A DNA stretch of 34,208 bases from Cyanophora paradoxa. Lineage: Eukaryota > Glaucocystophyceae > Cyanophorales > Cyanophoraceae. Below are positions 1 through 9,751 of this stretch, piece after piece. Position 1 is the stretch's first letter; the number at the start of each line of letters is the position of its first letter. The stretch covers positions 1-34,208 of the forward strand of contig QPMI01000030.1 in assembly GCA_004431415.1 (NCBI GenBank), read 5' to 3'. The notes under the pieces are model-generated. The model saw only the letters and a list, made by a program, of their open reading frames with translations, was not told where the DNA came from and made no database searches. The position numbers and the translations under genes were made by a program.

Positions 1-1989
1 GAATGTTGTTATTGCTGGTGAATATAATCCTGGCAAAGTTGCTTTTGTGTTGAATCTATCCCTTTGTGTTTCAATTAACAATCTTATCAGAAGTTATGAG
101 ATCTTTGAGCATATCATTATTTCGAATGTGTCCTTGCCTGAGGCTTCATTCACAACAATCAAGATCTTATCCTCTCTATTGTGGGCAAATCGACCAAACA
201 GATCCTCTTTTGGCTTTCCAGTTGCATAACTTAGGGCATCTCCAAGTATCTTCTTTTGGAAAGTATCAACCAACACATTTTACCAGTTCCCTGCTCACCA
301 ATGAAGATTAAGGATACTCCATTGAGTTCCCCAGGCTTTTGCAGCATGTGGGCAAACCATTTCAACAGATATTCATAGGTATTTTGATCCTCACCAGACA
401 TTAAGAACAAGTGATCAAGGAAAGGCTTAATCATCTCAGCAGTTACATCCTCTGGAGCATTTTCGAATTGCTGATGGTCGACCTTCATTCCTGGATAGAG
501 ATTAAATACAGACTTGCATTTTGCACTGAGAGTAGCAGGAGGGGAAGGAAATCCATGTAAGTTGATCTTGTGGCTGTTGGATCCACAATCCATTTCCTAA
601 ATGATTGCTCCCATTTCTCTTTCTCATTATCTGTTCCCTCATTGACAATCACCTTATGCATCAATGGGGGAAATGCTTTGTAGAGAGCTTCCCAATATCT
701 TTGGGCATCCAGCAAAGTAGTTGTTCATCCCAGAGCATCACACAACCAACATTTTCAACATGATGCATTCGAGCATTGAAATACCTCTTATGCACATTGT
801 AATGTTCAGCCAAAGGAGGATACTTGCAGTCTTGTAATCGATTTCATCTGTGTCCTCGGTAGGAATGCATACTTTTTGGGAAGAGTTCCTTGAAAAGCTC
901 ATTGTTATCTTTGCTCAACCAATAAACCAAGGATTTGAAGGTCAACACTTTGCCAGGCTCAGCCTTCTTCTTGCTTCTGCGAAGCTGTGTAAACTTCTCC
1001 TGGCATTCATCATAATCATACTTGTCACTCTGTTCTGAGAATTGTGGAAGAGTTCAGCTTGCATTTTAGGGTGAACTTGTTGTCTTCCCCAACATTGATG
1101 ATGACCAGTCCTACATCAATCCAAGTTTTATACTCATTAGCTCTCTCACCATTCAGACCCATTATAACACTTTGTAGCAGTTCGAAAGTAACAGGATTTT
1201 CGGGTTCAGTGTCTTTTTCAGCTTCTACCTTCTCAGTCTTCACTTTATCACTTTTTGGCTCCTTTTTAACTGGTTTTGGCTCAGGGCTATAATTTGCGAA
1301 TGCAGAAATATTCGATTCATCCACAAGTTTAGTAGAAGCTGAGAAGAAAGATACAAAGAAGTCCTCATTTCGCATTAACACTTTGTCACAGTCAACGAAT
1401 TTCTTAAAGCAAACGTTTTTATCAACATCTTTTTTGATTTATTTTGAGCATCCAGAGTCTCACCTTTGCAGCAATTGAGGCAGATTAGGTTCTGTGTGGA
1501 GCTGTAAACTCCACTGTCATAATCCTCATTTTTCACCAATCCCATCGCTTTGAAAAGCTTGGGGATATCTTCATGTTTGCATGCAAGCGATTTAATAATA
1601 AAGTGGGCTGAAATCTTGAACTTGGTGACATCCTCCTTAATCAAATAAACCCTTCTATGGCGAACTGCAACAGCAATATCGTTAATAGAAGTGGTACCAG
1701 ATCGCTTCCATAGCTTATCTCTCATCTCTCTTACAACAGTTTCCGCCTCAGCATAGTTATCAGCAATGTTCTCCTTCAAATCAGCGAATTTATCCAGGTC
1801 CAGGTAAACTCTGGTCACTTGCTCAGGCTGAATGCATTCAGCCCAGGTCTTAACCTTGCTATTATCAATGGCTTCAAGGGCATCTTCAGCAGAATCAAAT
1901 ACATGGGTGACCTTGTTGCGATCACCAATGAGAGTACTAAGGAATGTAGCATTTTCAACAGGGGTGGCGAATTTCTCGATTTTGTTCAT
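1..1989 (-). CDS. AEP primase - SF3 helicase (D5-like) fusion, frame-broken and truncated by the window edge
   Basis: Replicative primase-helicase of the viral element; it would make primers and unwind DNA during genome replication. Starting at 1989, the first 200 residues carry the archaeo-eukaryotic primase motifs: YLDLDKF (DxD metal site), SAHFII (sxH motif) and DSGVYSSTQNL (third acidic motif). Around 1050-1200 there is a PriCT-2-like domain (ERANEYKTWIDVG, later EQSDKYDYDECQEKF). The C-terminal part (about 600 to 1) is a D5-type SF3 helicase with FNLYPGM, Walker A GEQGTGK near 280 and a Walker B-like ILIVVNEASG near 150. The frame changes near 1430, 1045, 840, 730, 545, 275 and 115, while conserved motifs continue in the new frame each time. 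The 3' end lies left of position 1. Domain assignment is firm; whether the gene is dead or merely mis-sequenced is open. Confidence 0.85.
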
Positions 1990-2206
1990 TTTCGATTTTG
2001 GGGACTTCTACCTTTAACGAAGAAAATAATTTCGGAAGGAGGAATTGTCTTTTATATATATCCTATTATTTGCCAAGTCCTTAAGTAGTTTTGGGTCGGG
2101 ATACTGTCTCGATATATAGGTACAGTTTTAAAAAAGAGGGAAGAAAGCTGTCATTTTTTTGCCTCCGATCAAATCGATTTCTACAAAATTTGTTTCGATC
2201 GAGAAT

Positions 2207-2533
2207 TTATTCTTCGATATATTTCCGAGGTCTTCCAACCGGTTTATGCTCTTTGGGTTTCTTGGGCTGTTCATCTTTCTTCTTGTGGTAATATTCCAGC
2301 GCTTTTGCCTTTTTTTGCTCGCGATATTCTTCATTTTCCCTGTATTTCCTCTGGTGTCTGAGGGCAATCTTTTTGAGTTCTTCTGGTGTGTGAACTGTAG
2401 CGGCTCCTTGGGATAATCGTTCCTGCTTCTTTTTATGATAGGCTTCGCGTTTTCTTTGGGCATCTTGCTCCCTTTTCAGTCTCAGCTTCTCTGCTTTTTC
2501 ATCATCTGTGAGTATCTTGCGGATATTCGGCAT
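2207..2533 (-). CDS. Small basic AT-hook protein (108 aa)
   Basis: Intact 108-residue, very lysine/arginine-rich protein, probably helical. It ends in an AT-hook-like motif, VGRPRKYI, the classic GRP core that binds the AT-rich minor groove. Two YHKKK-type blocks and the segment KYRENEEYREQKK mark the helical part. It is the first gene downstream of the primase-helicase on the same strand and is preceded by ATTAAAGAGAA just before the ATG. A diverged paralogue lies immediately upstream on the same strand (2684-2928). Likely a DNA-binding or genome-condensing protein of the virus; this is inferred from composition and the AT-hook only. Confidence 0.6.
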   Translation of the reverse strand: MPNIRKILTDDEKAEKLRLKREQDAQRKREAYHKKKQERLSQGAATVHTPEELKKIALRHQRKYRENEEYREQKKAKALEYYHKKKDEQPKKPKEHKPVGRPRKYIEE

Positions 2534-2580
2534 TTCTCTTTAATAGTAGATACAAATAATTTTTCCTCAATACAATCTAT

Positions 2581-2703
2581 CTACTTTTTCCTTAAGTCAT
2601 TTTTTGTTGCGAACACCAGTTCCTGTCTGTAAACTTTTATAGCTGCCTCAGTGGCATACTGAGACCGCTTTTTCTCAATTATCTTATAGACCTGGGGGTC
2701 CAT
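2581..2703 (-). CDS. Short basic protein of 40 aa, or displaced C-terminus of the upstream AT-hook gene
   Basis: A 40-codon frame starting MDPQVYKIIEKKRSQYATEA and ending at a TAG at 2581. It overlaps the end of the neighbouring AT-hook paralogue by 20 nt. It is charged, with no recognisable domain. It may be an independent small gene or the C-terminus of the paralogue after another frame change, though that join does not follow the single-missing-base pattern seen elsewhere. Confidence 0.3.
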   Translation of the reverse strand: MDPQVYKIIEKKRSQYATEAAIKVYRQELVFATKNDLRKK

Positions 2704-2928
2704 TGCTACTATCAGTAGGCAAATAATATTTAATCGGTCTCCCTCTGGGTCTCTGCTCCTCTTTTTGGGCTTTTCTGCGATAATAGGATGCCAGGGCTTG
2801 CTGCTTTTTATACTCTCTATATTCTGGGTCCTCTCTATATCGTTTCTGCATTGCTAGAATGTGTCTTATAGACCCTCAGTAACAGGTTCATCACTGGTAA
2901 ACTCGATTAAACTAATAGTGTCCTCCAT
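2684..2928 (-). CDS. Second AT-hook protein, paralogue of the 2207-2533 gene, frame-broken
   Basis: Starts MEDTISLIEFTSDEP at 2928, 15 nt inside the end of the upstream gene. One missing base near 2867 (in GAGGGTC) restores a frame that reads QKRYREDPEYREYKKQQALASYY and then RPRGRPIKYY. This matches the neighbouring protein's QRKYRENEEYREQKKAKALEYY and VGRPRKYI almost position by position. The pair is therefore a tandem duplication of an AT-hook DNA-binding protein. Its break hides it from simple ORF calling. Function inferred from the GRP core only. Confidence 0.55.
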
Positions 2929-3179
2929 TTATATTCCCAGAGAAAACGTTTTCTGCTGGCAGAGAACTTCTCCTTGGATACTCCTGTTGCTCATATGTAT
3001 ACTCTGTGGGGTCTGCTGGCATTGACTCCACAGAAACTGTTGATCTCTTCTCTCTCTTGCTCAGCATTATCCTCAGTATCTGACATCTCAAACTCTATTG
3101 TTGTGTCACAGCATCCACTGTGGCAATTGCTCACCACATGCAGACTGAGCATCTCAATAAACTTTCGTATTATATCCAT
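2912..3179 (-). CDS. Small acidic protein, frame-broken, unknown
   Basis: Starts MDIIRKFIEMLSLH and has an acidic middle (EMSDTEDNAEQEREE). Near 3040 the frame must change to continue with STVSVESMPADPTEYTYEQQ and end at the TAG at 2912. The stop region overlaps the start of the next gene by 15-17 nt, as expected for a compact viral cluster. No family recognised. The N-terminus could be a short amphipathic helix. This break does not fit a single missing base, so the exact protein is uncertain. Confidence 0.4.
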
Positions 3180-3201
3180 GTCTCTAATAAAACAGAGAAA
3201 A

Positions 3202-3932
3202 TTAAAGCCAAACTCGTCTTTTATATACTGTTGGGGCTACTCCCTTTTCTACTTCAGCTTTGGTGGCACCAGGTTCAATGGTTCCCTTCTGGGTCTTTGT
3301 TTTCATTTCATCTACTGCTTGCTCATCGATTTGGTTCTCTTTCTTAGCAATAAACTGTTTATCTGGGACACCAGTAATGCCCATTTATAAACTTCCTTTC
3401 GAAGCATCTCCTTTAGCTTGGCTCTCTCTTTCTTCTCAGTAACATACTGCTCCAAGGCACTTGATTTGGCTTCCAGATCTTTGAGTTTAGCAGTCATCTC
3501 ATCCCATTGAGCCTTGGGAATTCGATGAATATTTTGAGTGGGAGCAGTCTTATATGTGACTTCACCAGCCATAGACTGAATTACCTTGTCTGATTCCTTA
3601 CTAAGACCTTCACCTTTGCGAGCCAGTGAAAGATCTTGCAAGCCTAAACCTTTATCATCAGCAGCCCAATAATTCGCCTGGCACCCTCAGCAACAGCTTT
3701 CATTTTGAGGCTTCTGGTGAGATGTTGAGTTGGTCACTGGTTGAAGCCTGTGGGGCTTTGTCATCGACTGATTCCTCATAGGCAGCATTAAGAGGGTCTC
3801 TTCTTGTTGTGAGGGCTTCACCTCATTCATACCATTGAATTTCAGTGGTTCAGTGTTAATGGATCCATTGTTTCCACCACCTGAATAGCCAACAGCCCCA
3901 GCTGGGATCCCTATCTTTCGTTTGGGAGGCAT
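3202..3932 (-). CDS. Coiled-coil viral protein, unknown function, frame-broken
   Basis: About 245 residues. It begins MPPKRKIGIPAGAVGYSGGG at 3932 (basic, then glycine-rich), continues through AVAEGARRIIG and DDKGLGLQDLSLARKGEG, and then has a predicted coiled coil from about IPKAQWDEMTAKLKDLEAKS to KKERAKLKEMLRKEVYK. It ends in a charged tail (PDKQFIAKKENQIDEQAVDE). Breaks near 3700 and 3660 are each explained by one missing base, and a further shift lies near 3380. It sits directly downstream of the packaging ATPase on the same strand, within the morphogenesis cluster, so a scaffold or minor virion role is possible. I do not recognise the family. Confidence 0.5.
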
Positions 3933-3960
3933 TGTATCTTTATTAGAATGAGAGATAATT

Positions 3961-4737
3961 TTATAAACCGCGTTTATATCGCATCAATTTATTGCTATGG
4001 ACTTGGCTTTTCACTTCTTTGGGGGCTTCCTCTTTCTCTGGTGGTTTCAGTTCATCTTCTTTCTTTTTTGGCTTTCTGTGGAAGCGAGGAAATGGGAAAT
4101 CTTTCACAAGCTCAGCTTTATCTACATAGTATTTAACTGAGTAGTTTGCAGAGGACCAAATAATATACTGATAGGAGTGAACATACTCTTCAAACATCTT
4201 GTAAAATCCTCTTTATTTCGCATTATATTGTATTCTTCCTCTATGGCTTCAAGTTCTTTGCGATTTGCAGCACTAGAAACATAGCATAGTCCGAATTAAC
4301 TCGAATAGTCGAAGAGACTTTCCTTAGCTTTTGTGTGATGCAGATAATGGATATTTTCGAATGGCGACCTCTGGAATACAGAGAGCCAATAATTTTATCC
4401 GAGTTAGGTCTACAATCTCATTATCGATTAAATCATCTAAAACACACATAACTGGTTAACAGGTTCACCTTTTCTATTTTCTCTTGCCTTTCATCTAGCA
4501 ATTTAGCAATGTAAGGGGCATCCCATTTTCCCAGTTGCAATGTTGCAACTTTATCCCAGAAATGATTGAAGCTGGTTCCACTCACAACTAATACAACATC
4601 AATCTTTTTGGCATCATGCAACTGCTTCAACCAATACTTACAGCTTCTGATTTACCAGTTGCTGATTTTCCTATTGCCAGTACACGAAATGGTGGTTCTA
4701 TCATTTCACCAGCCACAAATTCATCCAAATCAGTCAT
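3961..4737 (-). CDS. A32-type genome-packaging ATPase (FtsK/HerA superfamily), frame-broken
   Basis: Pumps viral DNA into preformed capsids. From the start at 4737 the protein reads MTDLDEFV, a Walker A GKSATGKS, KYWLKQLHDAKKIDVVLVVS, a Walker B QLCVFLDDLIDNE, then the family signature RGRHSKISIICITQKLR and IRVNSDYAMFL. The C-terminus is MFEEYVHSYQYIIWSS followed by a basic KPKKK tail. The Walker B aspartates appear only when one T is restored in a T-run near 4440; breaks near 4640 and 4400 also each need one base. Length about 260 aa is normal for PLV and virophage ATPases. It is the gene next to the putative capsid gene, the usual morphogenetic module. Confidence 0.9.
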
Positions 4738-4809
4738 TGTTGTATATCTTTCTAATAAAGACATATAAAAATAATGCAGGGAGACTGAATATCGTAACAA
4801 TCTACAAAT

Positions 4810-6157
4810 TTATACGACGAACCATCTTTGTCGAAATAATAAACTATGCATGAGAGCGCGAACATTAACATCGATTACCTTATCTGAAGGCATGTAGAGG
4901 GTGAGGAATGAAGAGGAGGAATTTGTTAAATCAACATAACCAGACTGGGCAATATTTCGAATCGCCTTTTCTCCATCAAGGCAGAAGGCAATCCTGAAAG
5001 GACATAGCGATCAGCAACCTTATCCATGTTAGAGCATTTGAAGGCATCAGCAATTAGCTCAGCACCTTTGAGTAGGGAAATTGGCTCAGTGGCAAAAAGT
5101 CGCTGTCCATTTATTTCAGTTGTGAATGTTATCTCTTTGGAGTGGCATAGGTCTTAAGAACACTGTGGGAGCCTGGGATTTATCAACAGTTGCATTATCA
5201 CGAACTGAAACAAGCAGAGCATAAACCAGTCAGAGATTTGAGAGAGGTTAATTCGATGGGTTGGGGCATTGCCCTTGGCAGGGAAAGCACTAGCATCAAC
5301 AAACCCAATGTCTAGAGCAGGAATAGCCATGCCAGTAGTCTTTACTTTTTCAATAAACAGTAGCGAAAGCTCATCAGAAACATTAATAGCATGCATGTAA
5401 AGGCGAGGAGAGGTAATTGTAATACCAGGGGTTGTTGCACCAAGACTGAAAGTGGTGATGTTTTGACCAACATGGGCAAGGGTTCCATCTGTGAAGTTTC
5501 AAGACCATCATCGGCAGTTGCATCAACTGTTCCAACAGCAGTTGTGAGTTCACGACCACCATAGGAAGTTTCAACATAACCCTTCTTCAGCATCCTTAAA
5601 CCAAACAGTAACAACCATTTCACCAGATAAAGCACCAGGGGAGGTAGTGATTTAGCCAAGGCACAGGAATTTCAACGAAAAATGAGCCACCAAGGCGGTT
5701 GGTTCCATGAGCAGGAATGCCATGAAACCATGCCCATTTGATCGCTTCTTTTTAGCTAGTTGATCCTCCGAATAATAGACCAGGGGAAATGAGCAGGAAA
5801 TCAGATGGAATATGGTAGGTGTAAGATCCATAGGTAATTTCAAGTCGCTGAACTAAAGCACCAACTGGGCGAGTGTATCCATGCGAACTAGGTCAGTATC
5901 ACCAGCAAAAGTGATGGCTGGAAGGTCGAAAGCAAGTTCGAGTTTTCCACAGAAATTGTAGCGAGGTAGCTTAAAGGAAATGCGATTTCCAACATTATTC
6001 TCAAAAGTATTGCTGGGATTCACAACAACTAGAACTGGCTTAGACTTGGATTCGAGACAAGCATAAGGGAGTTATCCAGGAAAAAGGCTTTCGCCTCCTC
6101 TGGGGTTGTTAGGGCTTCTTTCAGCGAAAGTCTTTGAAGAGTGGAAGTGATATCCAT
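4810..6157 (-). CDS. Putative major capsid protein (double jelly-roll type), frame-broken
   Basis: About 450 residues, beginning MDITSTLQRLSLKEALTTPE at 6157 and ending at a TAA at 4810. The translated pieces are beta-rich, as expected for a jelly roll: VVVNPSNTFENNVGNRISFK, YNFCGKLELAFDLP, VQRLEITYGSYTYHIPSDF, GIPAHGTNRLGGSFFVEIPV and LYMPSDKVIDVNVRALMH. Position is the strongest clue: it lies between the packaging ATPase and the penton-like gene, as in PLVs and virophages, and it is the right length. About seven frame changes interrupt it. AATAAAAGAG lies just upstream of the ATG. A structure-based search would settle the fold; I rate the identity as likely, not proven. Confidence 0.7.
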
Positions 6158-6209
6158 TATATTCTCTTTTATTATACTGCAACATAAAAATCTACCAATG
6201 ATCCTTAAT

Positions 6210-7212
6210 TTATGCGAAGCTTGTAATAACTGGATAGGAAGGGTGAAGCTGCGACATTCTCATCTTAAAGTATTCATAAACTGGGTCTCCTGCTGGCTCA
6301 TCACCATAGCGAATTTCAAAGGTCAGATGAACAGTTGACCCTCAAATCAATTGGTTCATTACAGCATTAACAATATCAACCGAGAAAGTGGATAATCCAA
6401 CCTTTTGTTATAGTATTATAAAGTGGATGAGCTTCTGTTGAATTGTAAACAACATGCTCACCATAGTCTTATCAGGGACCACTATTTTGTGAAAGTAACC
6501 AGTCAGAAGACCATCCCCACATTGCACCAGATCACCAGCTCCTTTACTCTCACAAACAAAACACTGTCCCTGGTCTTCTCAGGCTCAAAAGAAGATATAA
6601 TGCCATTCACGCGACCACCAGTAAAGATTCCATCAGTGAGAGCATCATAGACCTGTGATTGGATTGGGGAGTTACCATATCTTCCAGGATCAAGACCCAG
6701 CAGTCTAGCTGAACTCAACAGCTTTTGGATTGTTTGTTGGCTTGGGTTCACAGCTACTGAGAAAAGCCAAGTAAAATGGTACTGCTGAGTGGAATATAAT
6801 TCGTTTCAGTGATTCATCCCATTTGCAGCGAATGGATGGTTGGGGATTTCTGCCTTCGAATTTAGAGTTAATTACATTCACCAGTTGCTGGTGGCTTTGG
6901 ATGGGGGTGTTTCGACTTATAATGAATTGTTTCCATTGTTCATAGTCAGCAGCTGGGCGAACTGTTGGAATTCCTGAGCTTCCAGCTCCAGGAGTTTGTT
7001 CAGAATAATAAATGCTAAATGCATTGTCAACTGTCACATCTCCTGCTTTGGTTTCACCACTCACCATAGGGATACTGTTATAAAATTCGGCTGAGACCAG
7101 TCTCACAGCCTCACATTCTCATAACTACTGGGGAGTCTAGCCACAAAGCTTGATGTGGACCATCACCAGAGATTGTATTAAATGAGCTAACCTCGATGTA
7201 ATCCACAGGCAT
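6210..7212 (-). CDS. Putative penton / minor capsid protein, frame-broken
   Basis: Begins MPVDYIEVSSFNTISGDG at 7212. One missing base near 7125 leads into RLVSAEFYNSIPMVSG and FSIYYSEQTPGAGSSG. Further on are QSHQQLVNVINSKFEG, SIRCKWDESLKRIIF, a long middle with PSQQTIQKLLSSARLLGLDP, then VKELVIWC and finally HLTFEIRYGDEPAG, ending at 6210. The N-terminal pattern (strand, NSIP, later a strand-rich 'I...LVNVIN' segment) resembles PLV/virophage penton proteins, and the gene neighbours the putative capsid gene. An apparent in-frame TGA near 6345 is one of the few stops not explained by an indel. GATAAAAGAAG precedes the ATG. Confidence 0.65.
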
Positions 7213-7241
7213 TCTTCTTTTATCTATATTTATATATTAAA
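7213..7241. promoter_or_regulatory. Divergent TATA-rich promoter between the two viral transcription blocks
   Basis: A 29-bp gap between the start codons of the penton-like gene (minus) and the plus-strand virion gene. It consists of TCTATATTTATATATTAAA, and on the minus strand GATAAAAGAAG abuts the ATG. It must hold start signals for both directions, so 5' untranslated regions are extremely short. Inferred from layout and composition. Confidence 0.5.
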
Positions 7242-8168
7242 ATGAACCGGCTCGTTAATATTGATAGCAGGGATAGAAGCCAAGGACAAAATGAAAACTC
7301 TTACAGGGTCACCCTCACAACTCCAGTAGAGAGACCAAGGGAATGTAGGGTTCTCTATGCAGAGATTCCAAACAGTATCTATAACAGTGTGGGAACTGAT
7401 CATCTAACAGTTCAGTTTAATTACCAAGATGGTTCATATAACCAAGTGATCACACAACAAGTGTATCCCCTTCCAGTGGCTACATCAATCAGGGTCATTT
7501 TGGGGTCACACACCCTTATAATTATGGGCTGAACTATTCAAGCTTCCAAACTATTGCAGGCAAAACAGTAGCTTTTGAGTTCAAGATATTCTACAACCCA
7601 ACTACCTATAAAGTGGAGTTTTACAGTAACCATGAGTTTCGTTTTATTGCAAGCAACCAGAGAATAGGGAAGCTTTTGGTGTGAGTTCTACTGAATACAC
7701 AATGGTTATTATAGCACTCCTCCTGCTGGTGGATCTCCCTATCGACCTGAAACCTTTTAAAGTATGATGGCAAACCTATTACACCTGATCACCCAGCATG
7801 GGGAATCACCTTCTCAGGACCCAGACTCTCATCTAAGCCCTTGCAATATTATTTTGACAGCAGAAAGATGTCTGATATGAATGCTGAGCAGTATCTATAC
7901 ATGCACATTAAAGAGCTTGCCCTTTTGCCAGCAGACACAATATAATTCCGAAATCGCAACCACATAACCAGGGGCAATCCTTAGATTGCAATTGAGTAAG
8001 GATATAGGTGGCTATGTTTACCATAGTGGTGAACATGCAGAATTCATTCAGATAAATGACAGAAACCTGGTGATAAGGGAACTCACAGTTGAGTTTAAAG
8101 ATTACTTTGGTGAACTGATTGATATGAATGGAATCGATAATTCTTTTCAGTTGGAGTTTATCGAATAA
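7242..8168 (+). CDS. Virion structural protein with N-terminal 'IDSRDR' motif, frame-broken
   Basis: Starts MNRLVNIDSRDRSQGQNENS, followed by YRVTLTTPVERPRECRVLYA and EIPNSIYNSVG. The middle reads NYGLNYSSFQTIAGKTVAFE, and the end reads GYVYHSGEHAEFI and ELIDMNGIDNSFQLEFIE. This pattern (IDS..R, beta strands, IPNS.YN, a C-terminal strand pair) recalls a virion protein seen across large DNA viruses and PLVs; this is from memory and unsupported by a search. Breaks near 7520, 7675, 7705 and 7745 each need one added base; an extra TAA near 7968 is not explained that way. Its stop overlaps the stop of the convergent lipase gene by 11 nt. Confidence 0.5.
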
Positions 8169-9708
8169 AGGCACCTGTAAAGTCAACTCTCATTGTGGGA
8201 GCATTCACATACACAAGGGGATAAATGCGAATATATTTAATTCTGAGAGAAAACCTATGTAAAAAGCATCCTTGATGCTGAGAGGAAATCCACTCAATAG
8301 AGCCACATCACCTGAGTTGTGAGCATTGTTAATGTTCTCACAGACATATATTTTGTTTTGCCCATCTGATCGAATAAAAGACCAGTTGATCCCATCAGTG
8401 GATGTTGCCACATTGAAAGTCTTAATAAAAGCATTGGTGTCCCCTGATCCATAGGCAATCACAGAAGAGAGTTCAAAAGTATATGGAAAAGCAACTTGAA
8501 GGTATTCAGTGGGGTTTCCATATCTGCTCAGGAGCATAGGCTCCAGCTTCCAGCCAAATGCTGAAGGTCTAGCCATGAAAGGCTCTTTACCAGTCACAGA
8601 GGATGAGGCAGTGAAGGCATCATCTGCAAGCTGATACCAATTAGCATCCAAAGGTGGTGATGTAGTGAGAGTGGATGAGATGTAAGCCTTTGTAGGGTTC
8701 TTTAATTCATAGTTTGCTACTAGAATGCTGCAAAGCTTATTAATCATATCATTGTTTGCTGCTATGTATGTTTCTGTGAAAGAAAGCATATCTGGGATTT
8801 TAGAAGTGTCATCCAGGGAGCTTACTATGTGATTCGGAAGAGGTACTGATAACCTATAGTATCTCCCATAATCCTGATCATAGTTGTAGGGTAACAACTC
8901 CTCCATCTTATCAAGGGCAGAAAGCTCACTTGCAGCCATGAGCATGTTAATCAATGGGCTTCCATCTGTTGAGGCAATCCATGAGAGAATGCCCCAGCTG
9001 TTGACAGTCTCATAAGCATAACCCACATAATCAGACTCTAAATGTGGGTCCACCTCTCCACAAGAGATACTTATTACTATAATGTCATCATCATCACTGT
9101 AAATCTTCTTTGCATGGCTGTAACCACACACACTGGGATTATTGTTTCCCGAAATGGCACCATCAATGAGACAGACATATACTCCCGATTGAAATCAACA
9201 ATGCTTACAGGTGAAAAGTATGTAGGAGCAGCAGAAGTAGCCTAGCAGCAATCTTACAGGGCATAAAGTTGTAATTGTTATCATTTGTGATAAATATTGG
9301 TTTCATATTCTGAGTATCAAAAGATGTAATCACAATGTCCTTTAGGGAATCCTGTATTAGTGATTCCCCAGTAACTGAATTGATTGCAGTCTCCAAGGGT
9401 CCCACATCATACTTTGTGTTAAATAGGGCATTTTCAATGATATTTCGAGGATTTGCGAAAATCAAAGGCAGTTGAGTTAGGTAAATATTGTGTAAATCGT
9501 TTGCTGTCAGTTTAGGTTCACCTGGTCTATCAGGATGCCTTATATTCAAACCTATTGCAATGATCCCACCAGTGGAAGTTCCACTCACAAGATCCACAAG
9601 ATCGATTATTCTCCTGCCAGTTCGATTTTCGATTTCTTTTAGCAGCCTGGTTATGATAATGCCCCTTGCACCCCCGCCAGAAAGACTTAAAACGACCTTG
9701 AGAGGCAT
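8158..9708 (-). CDS. Patatin-like phospholipase fused to a C-terminal F5/8 type C (discoidin) domain, frame-broken
   Basis: About 517 residues. The N-terminal half is a patatin lipase: SGGGARG (oxyanion hole, residues 9-15), GTSTGG with the nucleophile serine of GxSxG, ATSAAPTYF, and LIDGAISGNNNP, whose DGA supplies the dyad aspartate. It should hydrolyse phospholipid acyl esters. The C-terminal part (from about 8,640 down) looks like a discoidin domain: GNPTEYLQVAFPY, VATSTDGINWSFIRS, and, after one restored base near 8240, KYIRIYPLVYV and MRVDFTGAF, the usual end of that fold. Such domains bind sugars or lipid head groups. Breaks near 9245 and 9185 again each lack one base. No signal peptide is visible. 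The gene sits among virion genes, so a capsid-borne entry lipase is possible. Confidence 0.85.
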
Positions 9709-9751
9709 CTTTTACTTATCAGGAATTTTATAAATCCATATAGTAAAAGCC

